NCBI RefSeq assembly: GCF_026914185.1
Contig: NC_070561.1
Location: forward strand, 6,200,001-6,264,000
From: Puccinia triticina
Taxonomy: Eukaryota > Basidiomycota > Pucciniomycetes > Pucciniales > Pucciniaceae
DNA length: 64,000 bases
Direction: 5' to 3'
This document shows, piece after piece, positions 32,136-46,566 of the stretch. Each line of letters starts with the position of its first letter. The stretch's first letter is position 1. A program made the translations under genes and the position numbers. Below the pieces are notes generated by a model. That model searched no databases and was not told the origin of the DNA. It saw only the letters and a list, made by a program, of their open reading frames with translations.

Positions 32136-33549
32136 CGTGTGGGGGCTCTTTCGATGGGATGAGGTGTGCAGAGGATGCTCTGGGATATGGAGGAGCTTTG
32201 AGGAGACTTCAAGCGAAGTGGATGGTCAGGAGGAGATGAGGGGGAGGAGGGGGCAGGCGAGCGGAGGAAAAAAGAGGGCGGTTTTGTCCGCGGCTGGTCG
32301 AGTTTAGTCCCGTTTCTGCCAGGACAAAACCCCTCCCAGTCGCGTCCCTTTCAATGTCATCATCACCCACCGCGCCCCGGAAGACGTCGATCGAGCCTTT
32401 CTACTACTCGACCAGCACTTCACATGGCCGGAATTCAGGCCGTCCGAGAATTAAAGGAAGGCCTTCGAAATACCCCCTTGACCAGCGACCAGGAGGCCCA
32501 GACCCTATAATCACAACTGGGATCGGACAAAAGCGTGGATATCAATCCATGGTTTTTATTCCCGCTCGCACCCAGTAAGGGGATTAGAAAGGGCGGGGAA
32601 AAAATTGAACAAGAAAAGCTTAAGTCAACTACATCGATCACGACGATCACGTATTGTCTTCGAATATTGATGCCCAAAGAAGGAGAAAAAAATTCATAAC
32701 CAAGACACATTAGAGCTACTTCGCACCGGGGTACCCGTGGGGGGTTCGGGTACCTGCGCCCAGACCGGACACCCGCACCCGGCCTAGGGGTCAGCTCTAC
32801 TACAGATTGTTGTTGGCATATCTGCCCAACTGAAGCTGCTACTAAGGAGATAGGAAATCAAACACAAAAGCCACAAAGGATACATAAAAGAAAGGTTTTT
32901 GCCCAGAAATTTTTATAGAAGGACTTGGCGCTTTAGCGCGCTTTTGAATGAGCTAAAGGAGTGCATGCACAACAAAGAGCCATTTGCGCGCGGAACTGGA
33001 TGGCGCACTCCAGAATTGCGACGCCCTTGCCCCGCTACCTTTGTGGAAAATAAGGCAAAACCTGGACCTGCCTTTGATGGTGGGTCAGCTACATCACCAA
33101 CACGTTGCTGCGTTGCGGCGCTTTTTAGCGGGGTTTTGCCGCGACATCTGCTGCAGCGCAGCGTAGCCGGAGAACGGTACATAACAGGCCGTTAAACACT
33201 ACGGCATCCAGCGCTCCAAACATACTGCCGCTTCGCTACACTTTCATCAACCTCAACCATGTCATTTCTGATTTGGGTGGGCTCTGCACAGCATATTTAT
33301 GGTGCTCAAATTTGCATAAAAATTCTCAGCATAAACTGTGATTTTGGCCGGGAGATGTTGCCTTTGGTTTATGCATGCTGACATGTTCCCAGCCAAAATT
33401 TGCTTCATCATTTTATGTGAACAATAATTACTTCGAAATTGTATTTAAAAGGTTTTCAAAAACTTTTCAAACATATTACAGATAAAATCTCAAAAATAGT
33501 TTATAAGTGGTGCCTCAGACAAAAAAAAAGTAGTTGAAGGAAGTGTAAC
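32136..33549. other. Intergenic between two minus-strand genes; repeat-like parts
   Basis: Next to the importin start lies its promoter. A plus-strand ORF at 32354-32578 (74 codons) has no recognisable domain. GGTACC-rich DNA at 32727-32790 resembles the hAT subterminal motif. At about 32920-33180 there are GCGC-rich dyads (TTTAGCGCGCTTTT, CTGCTGCAGCGCAGCG) suggestive of a small non-autonomous element. Confidence 0.45.
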
Positions 33550-35511
33550 TTAATTTCCTCCAGCGGCACCAGACATATGGGACGGCGCGGTTGAAGTTGG
33601 ACTGTCGTCCTCATAGGCCCGAATATTTTGGCAGTCAGCAGTATTGTGGTGTAAAATCGACTGGAAATCATAATGGTGATTTTCGAGAGTCGGGACAAAG
33701 CAGTTTGTTGATGTCCATTTGTCTGAAATTCCGGGGAGACTACGACACACACGCGATTGTCAGTCAAGAGAGAACGGATGAGTGATCGAGCTAAAGAAAA
33801 AAAAAGTACAGGAAAGATGTGGGGACTAACGAGTGTCGAATGGTCGATGTGGTAGGTGAAACGTTGTGCTCTTGGGTTGAGAGTGAAGATGACGAGGATG
33901 ACGAGGATCCTTTCCTTTGCGGGGCTGGTTCATTTTCATTTTCGGTGGGAGTTGGCAGAGGACATGAGCTGGTGTAAGAGCAATTCAGACCCAAGCTCTC
34001 GTGTGCGTCGGGGGTGATCATCTCGGCAAACGTTTGGTGACAGCTGGTGTCCATTTGAACCAGATGGAAGGACTGTTCAGCAGATTTTTCATTCGATTTA
34101 CTATCACGCTCTTCGGCGCTCCCCGGTTTAGCGTGCAAAGAAGGATGGCTAGCATAAACATCGTAGGGTATGTCATGAAATATCGGGATATCTGTCGTGC
34201 CCACGTTTTGAAAGCCTTCGTGGGGGTGATAGTTCATAGAGTCGTTTGCTTGAGAAGGAAACAGTGTATTTTGGGCAGTACTAGCTACAGAGTGACTGTT
34301 ATTCGTTGATGTCATCGGTCTGAAAGCAATGAGTGAGGCTGGGTCAGGTTTTTGATCTGACCAAACGTTAGTGGCGACGTCAGAGCAAACAGCCGTTGAG
34401 GATATTGAAGCCGTATCAGGATATTGAAGTTCAGACTCTCCTATAGATTTGAGTGCTTGCGAATTCGGATCGATTGTACTGCGATAGGTCTTCGGTTTGT
34501 CCTGATGGGACTGAGTATCGTCCAAAGATGAGGAAACACCACTGGAGGTATGAGGACGTCCAAAATCAAATGATAAAGGCTGAGGCTTGGTTTCATTGAG
34601 ATCATGGTTATAATGAGGTGACAAGTCATGCGAACCCAAGGCTTGATATGGATCAGTTGGTAAAACGGTGCAATCGGTTGAAAGATGTTGGAGTCTTTCG
34701 GAAATACACGCCAGGCCTCCGGATGAGTACGGGCCGGTGTCCCGGGGTTGGAATGATCTTTGCCAGGTGGGATAGCTTGGCACGGAATAACGGCGCAGGT
34801 CGCCTGAAGGTACAGAAACGCTTGACGGATGCAGTGGAGGTAGAGAAGAAGCTCCAACTGAGGTGGGTGTAGGCCCAGAGGAGGGCTGTACATTGTGTGT
34901 CATCCGAAGGCCATAGCTGATGGCCTGGCTTCCTGGAATGGACTGCTCAAACGGATGAGTCCATTGAGTAGAATGCGGAGTAGAGCATGGTGCGCCTCCG
35001 ACGTTGCCCGTCGCGGTCGAGTATGGGGTCGAATTGCTAACGGATTCGTGAACATGTGAGGAGAAGGAGTAAAACGGCGCAGAGCTGAGTGAAGGATCGG
35101 CGTGGAGGTTGCTTGAAGGATATTGGGCGACTAGAGGAGGTTCACTTGGAGGTTGGGCGCCGTAGCCCCGGCATGGTCTGCCACTGTCTTCACATCTTTT
35201 GCACCCGGAAATGCTCGAAAGCGGGCCAGCGTAAGCTACTGTCTCCGGGTTCCGGCCACGTTCATCGCATTTCACCTTGCGCCGGCGACAAGTCCTGATA
35301 AAAGAAATATATAAAACAAACACCGAGTGTCCGACATCAGCTGTAGGTATTTTTCGCATATTCAAACAATTCTGTCTGCCCACCAGCAACCTGTGCGAGA
35401 TCTGAATCTGGGTTTGGCTGTTGCAGCCGAGGACGCTTTGGCTGAGCTTACGGCGACTACGCTTGGGCTGGCGCTATTCCTAATTTGGCCGGAATGACTA
35501 GTTGAAGCCAT
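33550..35511 (-). CDS. Zn2Cys6 fungal transcription factor
   Basis: Three exons (35511-35384, 35294-33831, 33739-33550; 1782 nt, 593 residues). Exon 1 ends inside the zinc cluster and joins exon 2 to give CWTCRRRKVKCDERGR, then CKRCEDSGRPCRGYG: C-x2-C-x6-C-x21-C-x2-C-x6-C. This is a fungal binuclear zinc cluster, which binds DNA in the nucleus. The 21-residue linker is longer than usual for the family. The rest is Ser/Pro/Thr-rich and low complexity, with a run of Ser and acidic residues near the C-terminus; no fungal_trans middle domain is visible. The last exon (SLPGISDKWTSTNCFV to SHMSGAAGGN) is in frame. The target genes are unknown. The start MASTSHSGQIRN is the first ATG of exon 1. Confidence 0.88.
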
Positions 35512-38500
35512 GCGATTGGGGGATATAGCCAGACTGGGAGCTTGGCAGGATGGGATAGGTAAGGTTTAAAGCTGTAGTACCTGAATTCGAGTTACTGCAA
35601 GTGCTAAACCTCGAGACGCAAGCGGCAATGATCTCTTTCTGTATAGATTAATTCACAGAATTAGTTAGACTTAAAATCAATATGATAGCCCGCGACGAGC
35701 AAGCAATTCTTGTGCTCATTTATAGGAGCTTGTGAAATATGCTACTACCTAGAACCTTTCAAACTTGAAGGAAGGATGGTGCTCAATATCTGAAATATAC
35801 GCACAGTCAAGTGGAAAAATATAGCTGGTCAGCTTGTAACCCGGTCTCTTTCTTTGCGGCGGTTTGAATTGTTTGATTACAAGCCCTATCGCACTCGCAT
35901 CAACCCCATTTGCGTCGACGAAGTAAGTGAAAAGGTGATTCAGGAGCTCAGTAATCCGCGGGAACAGTCGGTTGTGATCGATTGAGATAATCAGATTTAT
36001 CTATATGCGTTCTTCCAATAGCGAATGAAGAGACAAATACAAGAATTCTATCCAGACTAAATTTGATTTCAAACCGCTCGTCAACTGATGGCTTCTACCC
36101 AGGAGGGGCTGTGTTAGTTGTCACCACTTCGCTTGTGGGGTAAGTGTCTCGGCTATTTGCGCAACTCACATTAGGAGAAGCTGCTCGGGACGAGAAAGAC
36201 GAACCAAGACTTGCCGGATGATTATTCAGGTTACCAATTTGGTGCTCTCTTTCCTCCACTTCTCAATACTACAGTAGAGAAGTGTCAAAGTCAAGCTATT
36301 AGCGACTGTGTGATTCAACTACAAATGTGACGATGTTCCATGAGGATCGGCAGCAGATGTCGATAGATAAAAGTTGCTCACTAACTTCTGATGGTCAAAA
36401 AAATTGGGGACCTCGCCTGAAAAGATACAAACGAATAAGCGAGTAGAAGTCTCCGTTAGCGCCAGGTGTGGACGTACGGCTAGCCTGAGTATAAGAATCG
36501 TGAAAAAAGAGCTAATTTTTTCCTCGTCACAAGCAAATTGCCCTGGAACCCCAGCAGCATAAGACTCACATAAGGGACGCAGAGGGTGGGAGCACGCTAT
36601 TGAGCAGGTCAAGCTTAGACAGGAGAAACGTGTGGTGGCTAAGAAATTTTCACAAAATGTGACCGTGGCCAATCAAGGTTTGGAAGAAGCGGGTGACAAT
36701 AGCTGGCAAGGATTAAGCGGTCGAGTATGGCTCGTCTGGCGTTCACTATAAGTTCCAACGAGAAAAAACGTCAAAACGAAGGAAATCAGAACAAGTTCTC
36801 TGAAGCTAGACGGGGTGTCTGTGTGTGGGCACCGAAATCACTATGCAGCTGGGCAGATCAATCCACCAGGTATCAACTCCCACCTTTGACAAAGAAAGAA
36901 GTGGCTATGTGTGTATCTGGGGTTAAGGGTAAGTTCCTGTTGTCGTGGTGAATGGTGAATTGAATGGGTAAGTTGCGAAGGAAGCAGCTATGGTTGGGAA
37001 GAGGGACAGCTTCTAGGCAAGGTGCGCACAGCGCTCGTTAAAGAAGGTGTCGCCCGTAAATTCGAAGATAGCGCTGAGCTCGAAACAAACAACCAAAAGA
37101 TAGAATCAAACCCGAGCGCGCAAAAGGTTGGTGATTATAGTCAGTTTGTAAGTTTGTCCAAGGAGCCTGACATGACTGTAAATAAAGATGTGAAGCTGTA
37201 TTTAATTATGTAAAATAATGAAGAAAACAAGGGCTATAGGCAGCTATGTCGGTATGTGAATATGCAGCCCTTGAAGTTGAGGGCACGGAGTACATAAATA
37301 TTTATCATATCTCCAATCGCCGTGATGAAGCAAAGTATGAGAGTTTTCCTCAGAGTCTGGTAAGATCTGGTCTCTAGTGCACCTCAAACATAAGTATTAA
37401 ATATGTGCTTGGGTCACTCCGATTTTAGTCGCACTAAGAGCGCACACCGGTCTGTTGGTTGAGACGGGGAGATTTGTTGAAGAGATTTCTCCTTGTTGTA
37501 TCTGGAGTTGAGGATAGAAGGGGATCCACCGCTCAACTGCCGCCGCACGCTGGACGCGGAATTTGGACCACACACTCATCTACAATCATCAGCGCCCGAA
37601 AGCAGCCTGCGCAACAGACTGGCTGCAGTGCAACCAGCGTGTGAGAGGTACATAAGTTTGCTGAGGAGGTAGCTCGAGCTTACTGGGGCGCCAATTAGAT
37701 CTGATATTGATCACGATATCCACAGGATGTTCACCGGTTTGGGCCGTGGCCACACGAATTCCAATCCCGTAGCCTTTGTTAGTTTCGGTGTGGCGATTCG
37801 TGGTGGAACATCTTGGTGTTATGTTTACTGATCGCTGTAACTGTTTGGTCAATGGATGTCTGGGGGTAGCATCAGACCCTATCAGACCCTCTGAAGTGGA
37901 CGTTCTCTCCGCCGTATTCTTCGTCGCGGAGAATTGTACCACCTGAATGGTATTTACGTATCTTCAAGGTAGCCAAGCTCACATTAGTTTTGGGGTAAAT
38001 AACAACAGCTTTCCGGACGGTTCTCAAGAAGAAGCGGGTACCCCCTTCCGGGTGTACCGGTAATCACGATCGACAGTTGGACGTGTTATCTACACGGTTC
38101 GCCGTTAATTACAACCCGGACAAGATAGCGCAGATGCCCAGCCGCGACTCCGCCCCAGCCGGACTGGGGTCGCATTATTGCAGGCATTAATAATCATTTG
38201 ATCATTTGATTCAACGGTCAGCCTGAGATGATGTCTTGGGTGATACCCTAGTTATGTAGTGCCATCTACATACATGCGACCCTCATCACCACAGAGCATC
38301 TATTTATGTATGCACCAGGTCTTTATTCTAGCTTTCACCCGTCTCTTGATCCCTTAATAGCAGCATAAAGCCGATTGGGTTTGCAGACCAAACACACCGT
38401 GCTGCATTAACCCTTAAACACCAAGAATGCAATGCACATGCAATCTAAATGTGTGACTTACAAAGAGTCCCTGATCAGAAGCTGTTCGAAGCCATCTGCT

Positions 38501-39472
38501 TGATCTAGGACTTCCCTTCTTATTTCCCACATGCTCCACTTCCCACGTGACAACAGTACCAGATGATTTGTTCTGCCTGGGTGAGCCTCAGTATTGGTAC
38601 GTAAATAATTTCCGCTGATTTCATCCCGTCTTCTATGGCACTGTGAGCCTTGAAAGAGGCATGCATATCTAAGAAAATTGGATGACTCTTGCTGCATATC
38701 ACCGGTATCGCAATGACCTGTCAAATATTGACGGGAAGATGAGGGGGAAGATTCTAAGGGAACAGATGACCATCTATTTAATTAGAACACAAATCACTCT
38801 GGCATGGCAAAATTAGATAGGCAGCTTGAGATACCTGGGCCTCATAGAGAAAGAGTAGCGTTGGCATGAGCTTAGTGGTATGTTACTCATTAGATTTCAT
38901 GTCGATAATTCTTTTCATCTACTCACAAGCTGATTTTGTCTGCAAACAATGTTACCCGCATGCTCTCATATAGCCTTTTCTTGGGACACACTTTCCATTC
39001 TTAAAAGGAGACGGTCCCGGTGTTATATTTCTTGCTTGAACCGATTTCTCTTCAACCTTCTCCGCATTGAGTGGAAAAATATTGTTTCCCGCTCATTAGC
39101 GACGCTTACCCCAGATGAACAAATCAGATGCGTCAGTACATTGGCGGCTTAGGCGCAAAGAAGTGGCGGTTGCATTTTGATAAACGTCGGAAAGTAATGG
39201 AGGTGGCGTCATTTCGCTAGACAGCGGAAGAGAAAAGTAGACGCAGGTTGGGAATAACAACAAAACAACAAGATCATATTTATTACCAAAAATGTATTAT
39301 TGTCACAAGTTAAATGTTTCTCAAGAGATTTATCGAAGAATGTTCAAGAGTCGATCAGAAATATTCTATGTATATGTCTTCGTATCCTAGGGCTTATCTG
39401 TTCCAAGGTAGCTATGTTATACAAGTTTAGATCAAAAAATTTGTCAGAAATGATACAAAAAAATCTTGTAGA
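35512..39472. other. Long gene-poor stretch
   Basis: About 4 kb with no ORF I can support. ORFs at 36319-36672 and 37589-37942 (both minus) have no recognised domain and no visible exon partners. A GGGTACCCCCTTCCGGGTG segment near 38039 resembles the hAT subterminal motif. The 35512-36000 part is the promoter side of the Zn2Cys6 gene. Confidence 0.45.
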
Positions 39473-40829
<1,357 letters not shown>

Positions 40830-40982
40830 GATGGTGGTGCTTGGCAGCTTGACGGGCTCGAGCCAGGCAATCCACGCCTCACCAGCGCGCTTGGGTCTCC
40901 ACCGTGAACGTCCGGCGAACCCCGACATGTCACGCGCCACTACATAGGCGCTGTAACCAACGAGGTTCCCAACTGCCCTCAT

Positions 40983-41990
40983 GAGTCAGGTTATGTCGGA
41001 ATACCATCTTTTTCTTTTTGAGTGTAATTTGGCCTATAGCATTGCGCACTGGAAATCTGAGTAATAACCTCTTGAGAGAAAAACTCAAAAACAAGCCAAC
41101 ACAACTACGTAGTACATATGCTAATGAGATGAGAGCGGAGGGAAATTGAAACAGTAAGAAAAGGGAAAGGAAATCAAGAAAGAAAAAAGAAATCAAAGAA
41201 TAGATAAAAAGATACCAGGAATCAAGAAATCATCGAGCCAATTGATTGGGGAAGGAATTTGTGGCTATGTATCAAGATTTTTGACAGAGCTATCTCTGCT
41301 TTGCGGTTTCGGAATACCATCACAACTTCACAAGTGAACAAAGGGAAGACATAGACAATCTGGCTTGGTGGGTATGTAGTAAAATCAACTAGAATGCCAC
41401 TCATCTACCGGAGCTAGGATTAAGATAGTGGTTATTCTTTTATTTTTGGTTATTCCAAATTACTCCTACATCAAAATAAACAAACTCTTGAGCACTGCCT
41501 TAACTTGAATAAAAAGTAACAAATTTGAAGAGCGGGTTTGCTGTATGTTCCCAAGTTAGGCCTGTGGCTTCACGCTGTCTCTACTCCACAAGATATTCTG
41601 CTATCTGTCTGAACCAATTCTCCACATCAATTGATCCTCAAGTCACAGTCAATCAAGTGATTTATTCCATACATTTATTCCCAAGTTAAAAGGCAAAAAA
41701 ACTATTGTTTATTGTTGGAGGACTGCAACATAGTGCAATATGGTGCCAGCTTGGTAGCCAAGCGCTCAGCGCGTGTTGTTCATTTTTTTCAGTGATGATC
41801 AATGAGTGGCCAAATGTGAAGCCAGGAAGCCCGTTGTAAGAAAGAGTTCTTATATAATTGGTCACACTTTCGTCATGATGAGAGAAATTGATTTAGCTAA
41901 GCATTTTATAAGTACAAGATATTGGCAAAAATATTCCCTTTGATTTCATTTTTCAATATCTCTTTTTCAAGTTGATGATACTTTTTTTCG
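40983..41990. other. Intergenic, TRR1 upstream and paralogue A downstream
   Basis: AT-rich, with only short ORFs. Nothing recognised. Confidence 0.5.
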
Positions 41991-43536
41991 TCAAGTTTCA
42001 TCAACCACAATTTCCACTTGACGTGTGACTTGCACCCGCGCTCTGTTCTGTTGCCGCCTTGAAGGATATTTCTTGCCAGGAAATGTCGATAATTTGATGC
42101 CGGATGAATTCCGGCTTCCGATGCTGCTGATATATCTTAAGGAAGCTACGCAAGAGTCATACTGTTGTGGTCCAAAGTACGAGGCTTCCTGAAAGCTGCA
42201 GACTTGAGTTTTGAAAACATAAATTGAACAGCCTGTGACATTGCTGGTACTTGCACGGGTAGCTCAGCCAGAAAAAACATAAATACGAAACTTACAAAAA
42301 GATATCAGATAGATCCTTGATAGCAGCCCATTTAAGAAAACTCCGACCGTCTGGCACACCACTTCTGCTTTAATGGAAAAATTGGGTATTATGCGTGGTA
42401 CTGATGATAATGGCAAATTTTAGATACCGCACCTGGAATTAAGCTGATGGAATCACATACATATTGCCGCTAGGAGAGAAAGATTGGCTGCCAGATATGT
42501 CAAGAAGAAAGTACTATCGAATGAAACAGACCGCGGTCAATGATTTTTATTCCAATCGAAACAAATGGATGCCAATAGTTCATTCAGAATCCAATCGTAG
42601 ACAGGCAGCTCACTTGATGATAACACTCAATAGCCTTCTAAGGGTGCTTCTTAATGATTTGTGCCGTGCTAATCCTCGACCTTGATACAAAGCTTTGACC
42701 ATAGCGAAGGTGATTGCACTATCTGCAATCCCATTGCAACTTAGCCAAATCACGTAGAAGGATAGCAGTTTACCGCGAAGGACAAGCGGAGTAGCTGAGC
42801 TGAACCCGCTGTGGCGGAAGTGCCCGAAAAATTCAAAAGCCGCTCCCAAGCCAGCTACGCAAGCTCCGAGGTAAATGATGCCAAGCGGAATCGCCCAATG
42901 CTTCGAAAGGGCGGACGTGGCATGCGCAACCTGGAAAAAATGATACCTACAGGAATATGACACCGGTGCAATCAGCTTTCAAGCCCCCTTTTGCAAGTTC
43001 CAAACAGAGATAAAATGGTAGATATCCTTACTGAACAACCAGTATAATACCTACTGAAAAGGCAGTTTGTAAGGCCTCGTAGAGGAAATACGTGTATGGC
43101 TTCCCACTTGCGTAATACTGAAAAGAGTGAAAGATACTCTGTTTGTGGATGTCTCCAAGACAACAAATCGGCAAAACGCATAGAATAATTTATCAAATAT
43201 ATGTCAGCTGACCCATAGATCTACCACAACTTGGCCTAAATGAAGCAATATTCCAGCAGTTCCCAAGCGATACGACAATTGCGATTGGCGAGAAGTTTGT
43301 AGCGAGTAAAATTTGACATATTGAAGGAACACGATTGCACTGATAAACTGCGTCATGGCCTAATCCGAATAAATAAAAACGGAAAGAGAAGCGAGAAAAA
43401 TCACGCCGCATTGTCAGTAATCAGTCGTGGCAGCATTTTGGTTGATGTAATTGCTCACGATGAAGTAGCAAGCAGAATTAACGCTTCCTATTGCCTGGGC
43501 GCTGGCGGCCTTCGTTGGAAGTTCTAACGATTCCAT
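41991..43536 (-). CDS. Multi-pass membrane protein, DUF6534-like, copy A
   Basis: Multi-exon. Exon 1 (43536-43459) gives MESLELPTKAASAQAIGSVN then SACYFI. Later exons: FISAIVFLQYVKFYSL with HLGQVVVDLW (43347-43213), YYASGKPYTYFLYEALQTAF, YHFFQVAHATSALSKHW to ITFAMVKALYQGRGLARHKS with RSTLRRLLSVIIK (about 42950-42615), a last TM segment STFFLTYLAANLSLLAAI, then KAEVVCQTVGVFLNGLLSRI and a tail ending QVTRQVEIVVDET at 41991. About seven hydrophobic helices, and the ADSAITFAMVKAL ... LLSVIIK end, resemble the basidiomycete DUF6534 family. Function unknown. It is a tandem paralogue of 44975-46566 with the same exon order. Some middle junctions are approximate. Confidence 0.75.
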
Positions 43537-44341
43537 GCGCCGTACTCGCCAGTATTCTGAAAGAATATATGGAAGGGTGTGCGCACTGCCGGAAAAGAAG
43601 TTGGAAGCCAAAGTAATAGCGCTAGAACTCGGAATGCACGGAGAGTAGCGCTTCAAGCAAAGCCTGTAACTCACAAGATGAGTCAAGGAAGTTGGCGAGT
43701 AGTGCTGAGATCCATCCGAGACTCGGCCAGGCGCGAATAAACGCGGAGAGTCATGCGTCTTTCTGGAAAACCTTATTGACATCCCCATTCTGGTTGGCCA
43801 GCTGATGAATTCTCGCTCTGGGAAGGCCCCCGCCAGGGCTTACATTCGGGCTAATTAAATAAAAGGTTTAATTTTTATTTGTTAAATGATCTGATTGAGT
43901 CCCTCCGGCACTCGTGAATCTTCCACGTTCCGGAAACACATCCCAATCAAAATGGATCACCGAAATGTATTAGCTTGAAGGGTACATTTCATTGGAGTGA
44001 TTTGTGCAAGAATTTAGATAAAGAGAAGAAGCGCTGGAGTTTTCCTTTGAATGCTCATTCATATAAAGCCCTGCTGGCGGCGTACACACTCTGAAAGAAG
44101 CGCCTGCGCTGTTTTCTGGACCAAAATTTAAGGCTGAGCATAGTATCAGGGACCTATAAGTGAGGAGGTTTTTCTTCCTCGGATTTTACTCTGGTCAATT
44201 TACCAAACATCAACAATGAATGCGTTTTGCGTCATTGGGATGATCGGAGTCCGTTCCCTCCATTTTGTGATGTGCAAAATCCTAAACACCCTTTAATTTA
44301 TTCATTTTTCCATTTATTATGTTACTGCCTCTCTGCAGATA

Positions 44342-44889
44342 TTACTGAACCGTCAATGGCAGCGTATGCTCAACCGGATCTTCAAACGACGCGCTAAATT
44401 CACTTTTCACCCCATCGCGAATCTCTTCCTAGAACTTCAGCGATCTATGTGTGCCATCCATGATCTCAAAAGAGGTCACATCCAAAGGATTCAATCCAGA
44501 AAACCTCGTGTAGTGTTTTCTACAGGTTAATCATTAATGTAATGGGATTTTGTTTATGCACATACATGAATGGGATCCAGCTTCATAAAGTACCATCGCA
44601 AGGTCGGTTTTTGAAACTCTTAAGCCAGTTGATTCACATTTGTAAACGAGAAAATAATCTCAAGATACGCTATCGTCACCAAGTATCGTCACCAAGAGTA
44701 AGACAAGTGCATTCTGACTCTGGCGTGTGCAAACCATTGTAAGCGCTCCATATAGTCCATTTTTGTTGCTTTCTGTTTTTCGTAATACTGCGTCCTCTGA
44801 GCCTTCTGCCTCTGGCCGTATTGTCTGATCTGCGGGCCTCGTGCCTTGAAGAAGCTACGGCCTAAGGTAGAATCAGCCCGCTTAGCCAA
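44342..44889 (-). pseudogene. Possible relic of an unidentified gene between the paralogues
   Basis: Minus-strand reading gives KRADSTLGRSFFKARGPQIR with YGQRQKAQRTQYYEKQKATK at 44889-44745. After a possible intron it gives HYTRFSGLNPLDVTSFEIMD, GTHRSLKF, a stop (TAG), then EEIRDGVKSEFSASFEDPVE and HTLPLTVQ ending at 44342. The peptides look protein-like, but the in-frame stop and the lack of a clean splice suggest a dead gene. I do not recognise the family. Confidence 0.3.
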
Positions 44890-44974
44890 GCAAACCTAAG
44901 ATGAGGTGATCTGAATCAGAAAACGCACAATAATATAGTACTTTTGATCTCTTTAGTATTTAATCCTCGTGAGT

Positions 44975-46566
44975 TTATGAGATCAAAATAGTCTTTTCTT
45001 CGATATTTTCGTCCACCGCAATTTGCACTTGATGTGTAACCTGGACGCGCGCTCTCTTCTGCTGCCGTCTTAAAGGAGGTCTATTTCCGGGACATTGGGC
45101 CAATGTGGGGCCGAAAGAATCCACCAGACAGCTTCTACTGGTGCTTATGTGCCCCATCGAAGCCACGCAAGAGTCATTTTGATGTGGTGCAAAATACGCG
45201 GTTTCCTGAAAGCTACAGACTTCAAACGTGTATGTACATCCAGCATCATTTGAAGATCAATCAAGGGAGATTCTCGCGGCTTTAGAAAAAACTTCATACT
45301 GACAAAAAGAAATCAGATAGATCCGCGAGAGCAAGTTGTTCAAGAAGAACCCGGCGGTCTGGCAAGCCATTTCAGTTTTCATGGAAACATTGGGTATTAT
45401 GTGAGGCACTAGTGTTTGGACATGCGGTGGCTGGACGTCAACACATGATTATTTGGAAACCAAGATGCATAAATGGCACACGTACATATTGCTGCTATGA
45501 GAGAAAGCATGGCCGCAAGATAAGTTAGAGAGAACGTGCTATCAAAGGAAACAACCAGTCAGTGAATGCACTTGAAGAATGAAAAGAATCATAGTACTCT
45601 GCCAGATTCTAGGTATCATTCATGATTCAGCGAACTACCCACTTGATGATGACCGTTAGTAGTCGAGAAAGGGTGGTTCTGAGAGACTTTTGCTTGACAA
45701 AGGCTCGGCCATGATACAGCGCTTTAACCATCGCAAAGGTGATGGCACCGTCTGTAAACCCGTTGCATCCTAACCAAATAACGAGAAACAATAATAATCT
45801 TCCACGGATGACGAGCGGCGTTGCCGAGCTGAAACCGCCTTGGCGGAAATGCCTGTAAAACTCAATGGACGTCCCCAAACCTCCGACACAAGCTCCAGTG
45901 CAAAAAAGTCCGAGTGGAACAGTCCACCTCTTGGAGAAGGCATCCGTGGCGTATGCGAGACGAAAGAAATGATACCTGCATTTGCACATCGGTCTCAGTT
46001 TGATCAGCATTCACGTCCATGTTCTTTCGAAGAGTTCCAAGCGGAAAGACCAAGTTAAAATTCTCACTGAACGACAAATATGATTCCCACTGCAAAGAAG
46101 ACTTGCAAAGCCTCATAGAGATAATACGTGTATGGCTTTCCGCTTGTATAGTTCTGAAAGGAGTGAAAAAGGCACTACTTGAAAGTTTTTCTTGCAACTT
46201 GTTAGTAAAGTTGGCATGTCGGGTTGAATAGCTATGAATCAACTCACCCAAAAATCTACGACCACTTGGGCTAAATGAAGCACCACTCCAACTGTTCCCA
46301 AACGAAATGAAACTTGCGACTGGCGGCAAGCTTGGCGGGAAACAAATCTTCCATACTGTAGAAAAACTATTCCACTGATAAAGGACATCACAGGCTAATC
46401 ATTCGAGCAAAACAAAAGAACGAGGGAAGATGTGCCCGAACGATTACTTCCAGAGTTCAGTAACTTAGTCGAGGGAGGATTTACTCACAACAAAACAGGA
46501 AGCATAATTAACACTTCCTATTGCTTGGGCGCTGGTGGTGTGGGGGGGAAGTCTCAAGGATGACAT
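44975..46566 (-). CDS. Multi-pass membrane protein, DUF6534-like, copy B
   Basis: Tandem paralogue of 41991-43536 with matching exons. Start MSSLRLPPHTTSAQAIGSVN then YASCFV (26 codons, same donor phase as copy A). Then ISGIVFLQYGRFVSRQ with RLGTVGVVLHLAQVVVDFW, NYTSGKPYTYYLYEALQVFF, YHFFRLAYATDAFSKRWTVP, FVIWLGCNGFTDGAITFAM-like segments (LVIWLGCNGFTDGAITFAMV, KALYHGRAFVKQKSLRTTLS), TM segment STFSLTYLAAMLSLIAAI, then KTEMACQTAGFFLNNLLSRI. The cytoplasmic tail has RRQQKRARVQVTHQVQIAVD, close to RRQQNRARVQVTRQVEIVVD in copy A, and runs to a TAA at 44975. No stop was seen inside the traced exons. The function is unknown; transport or sensing would be a guess. Confidence 0.75.

Noticed and set aside
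32354..32578. 74-codon plus-strand ORF next to importin alpha
   Set aside because: Low complexity, no intron partner, and it lies in the probable promoter; not enough to call a gene.
37589..37942. 117-codon minus-strand ORF
   Set aside because: No recognisable domain, no exon partners, and gene-poor surroundings.
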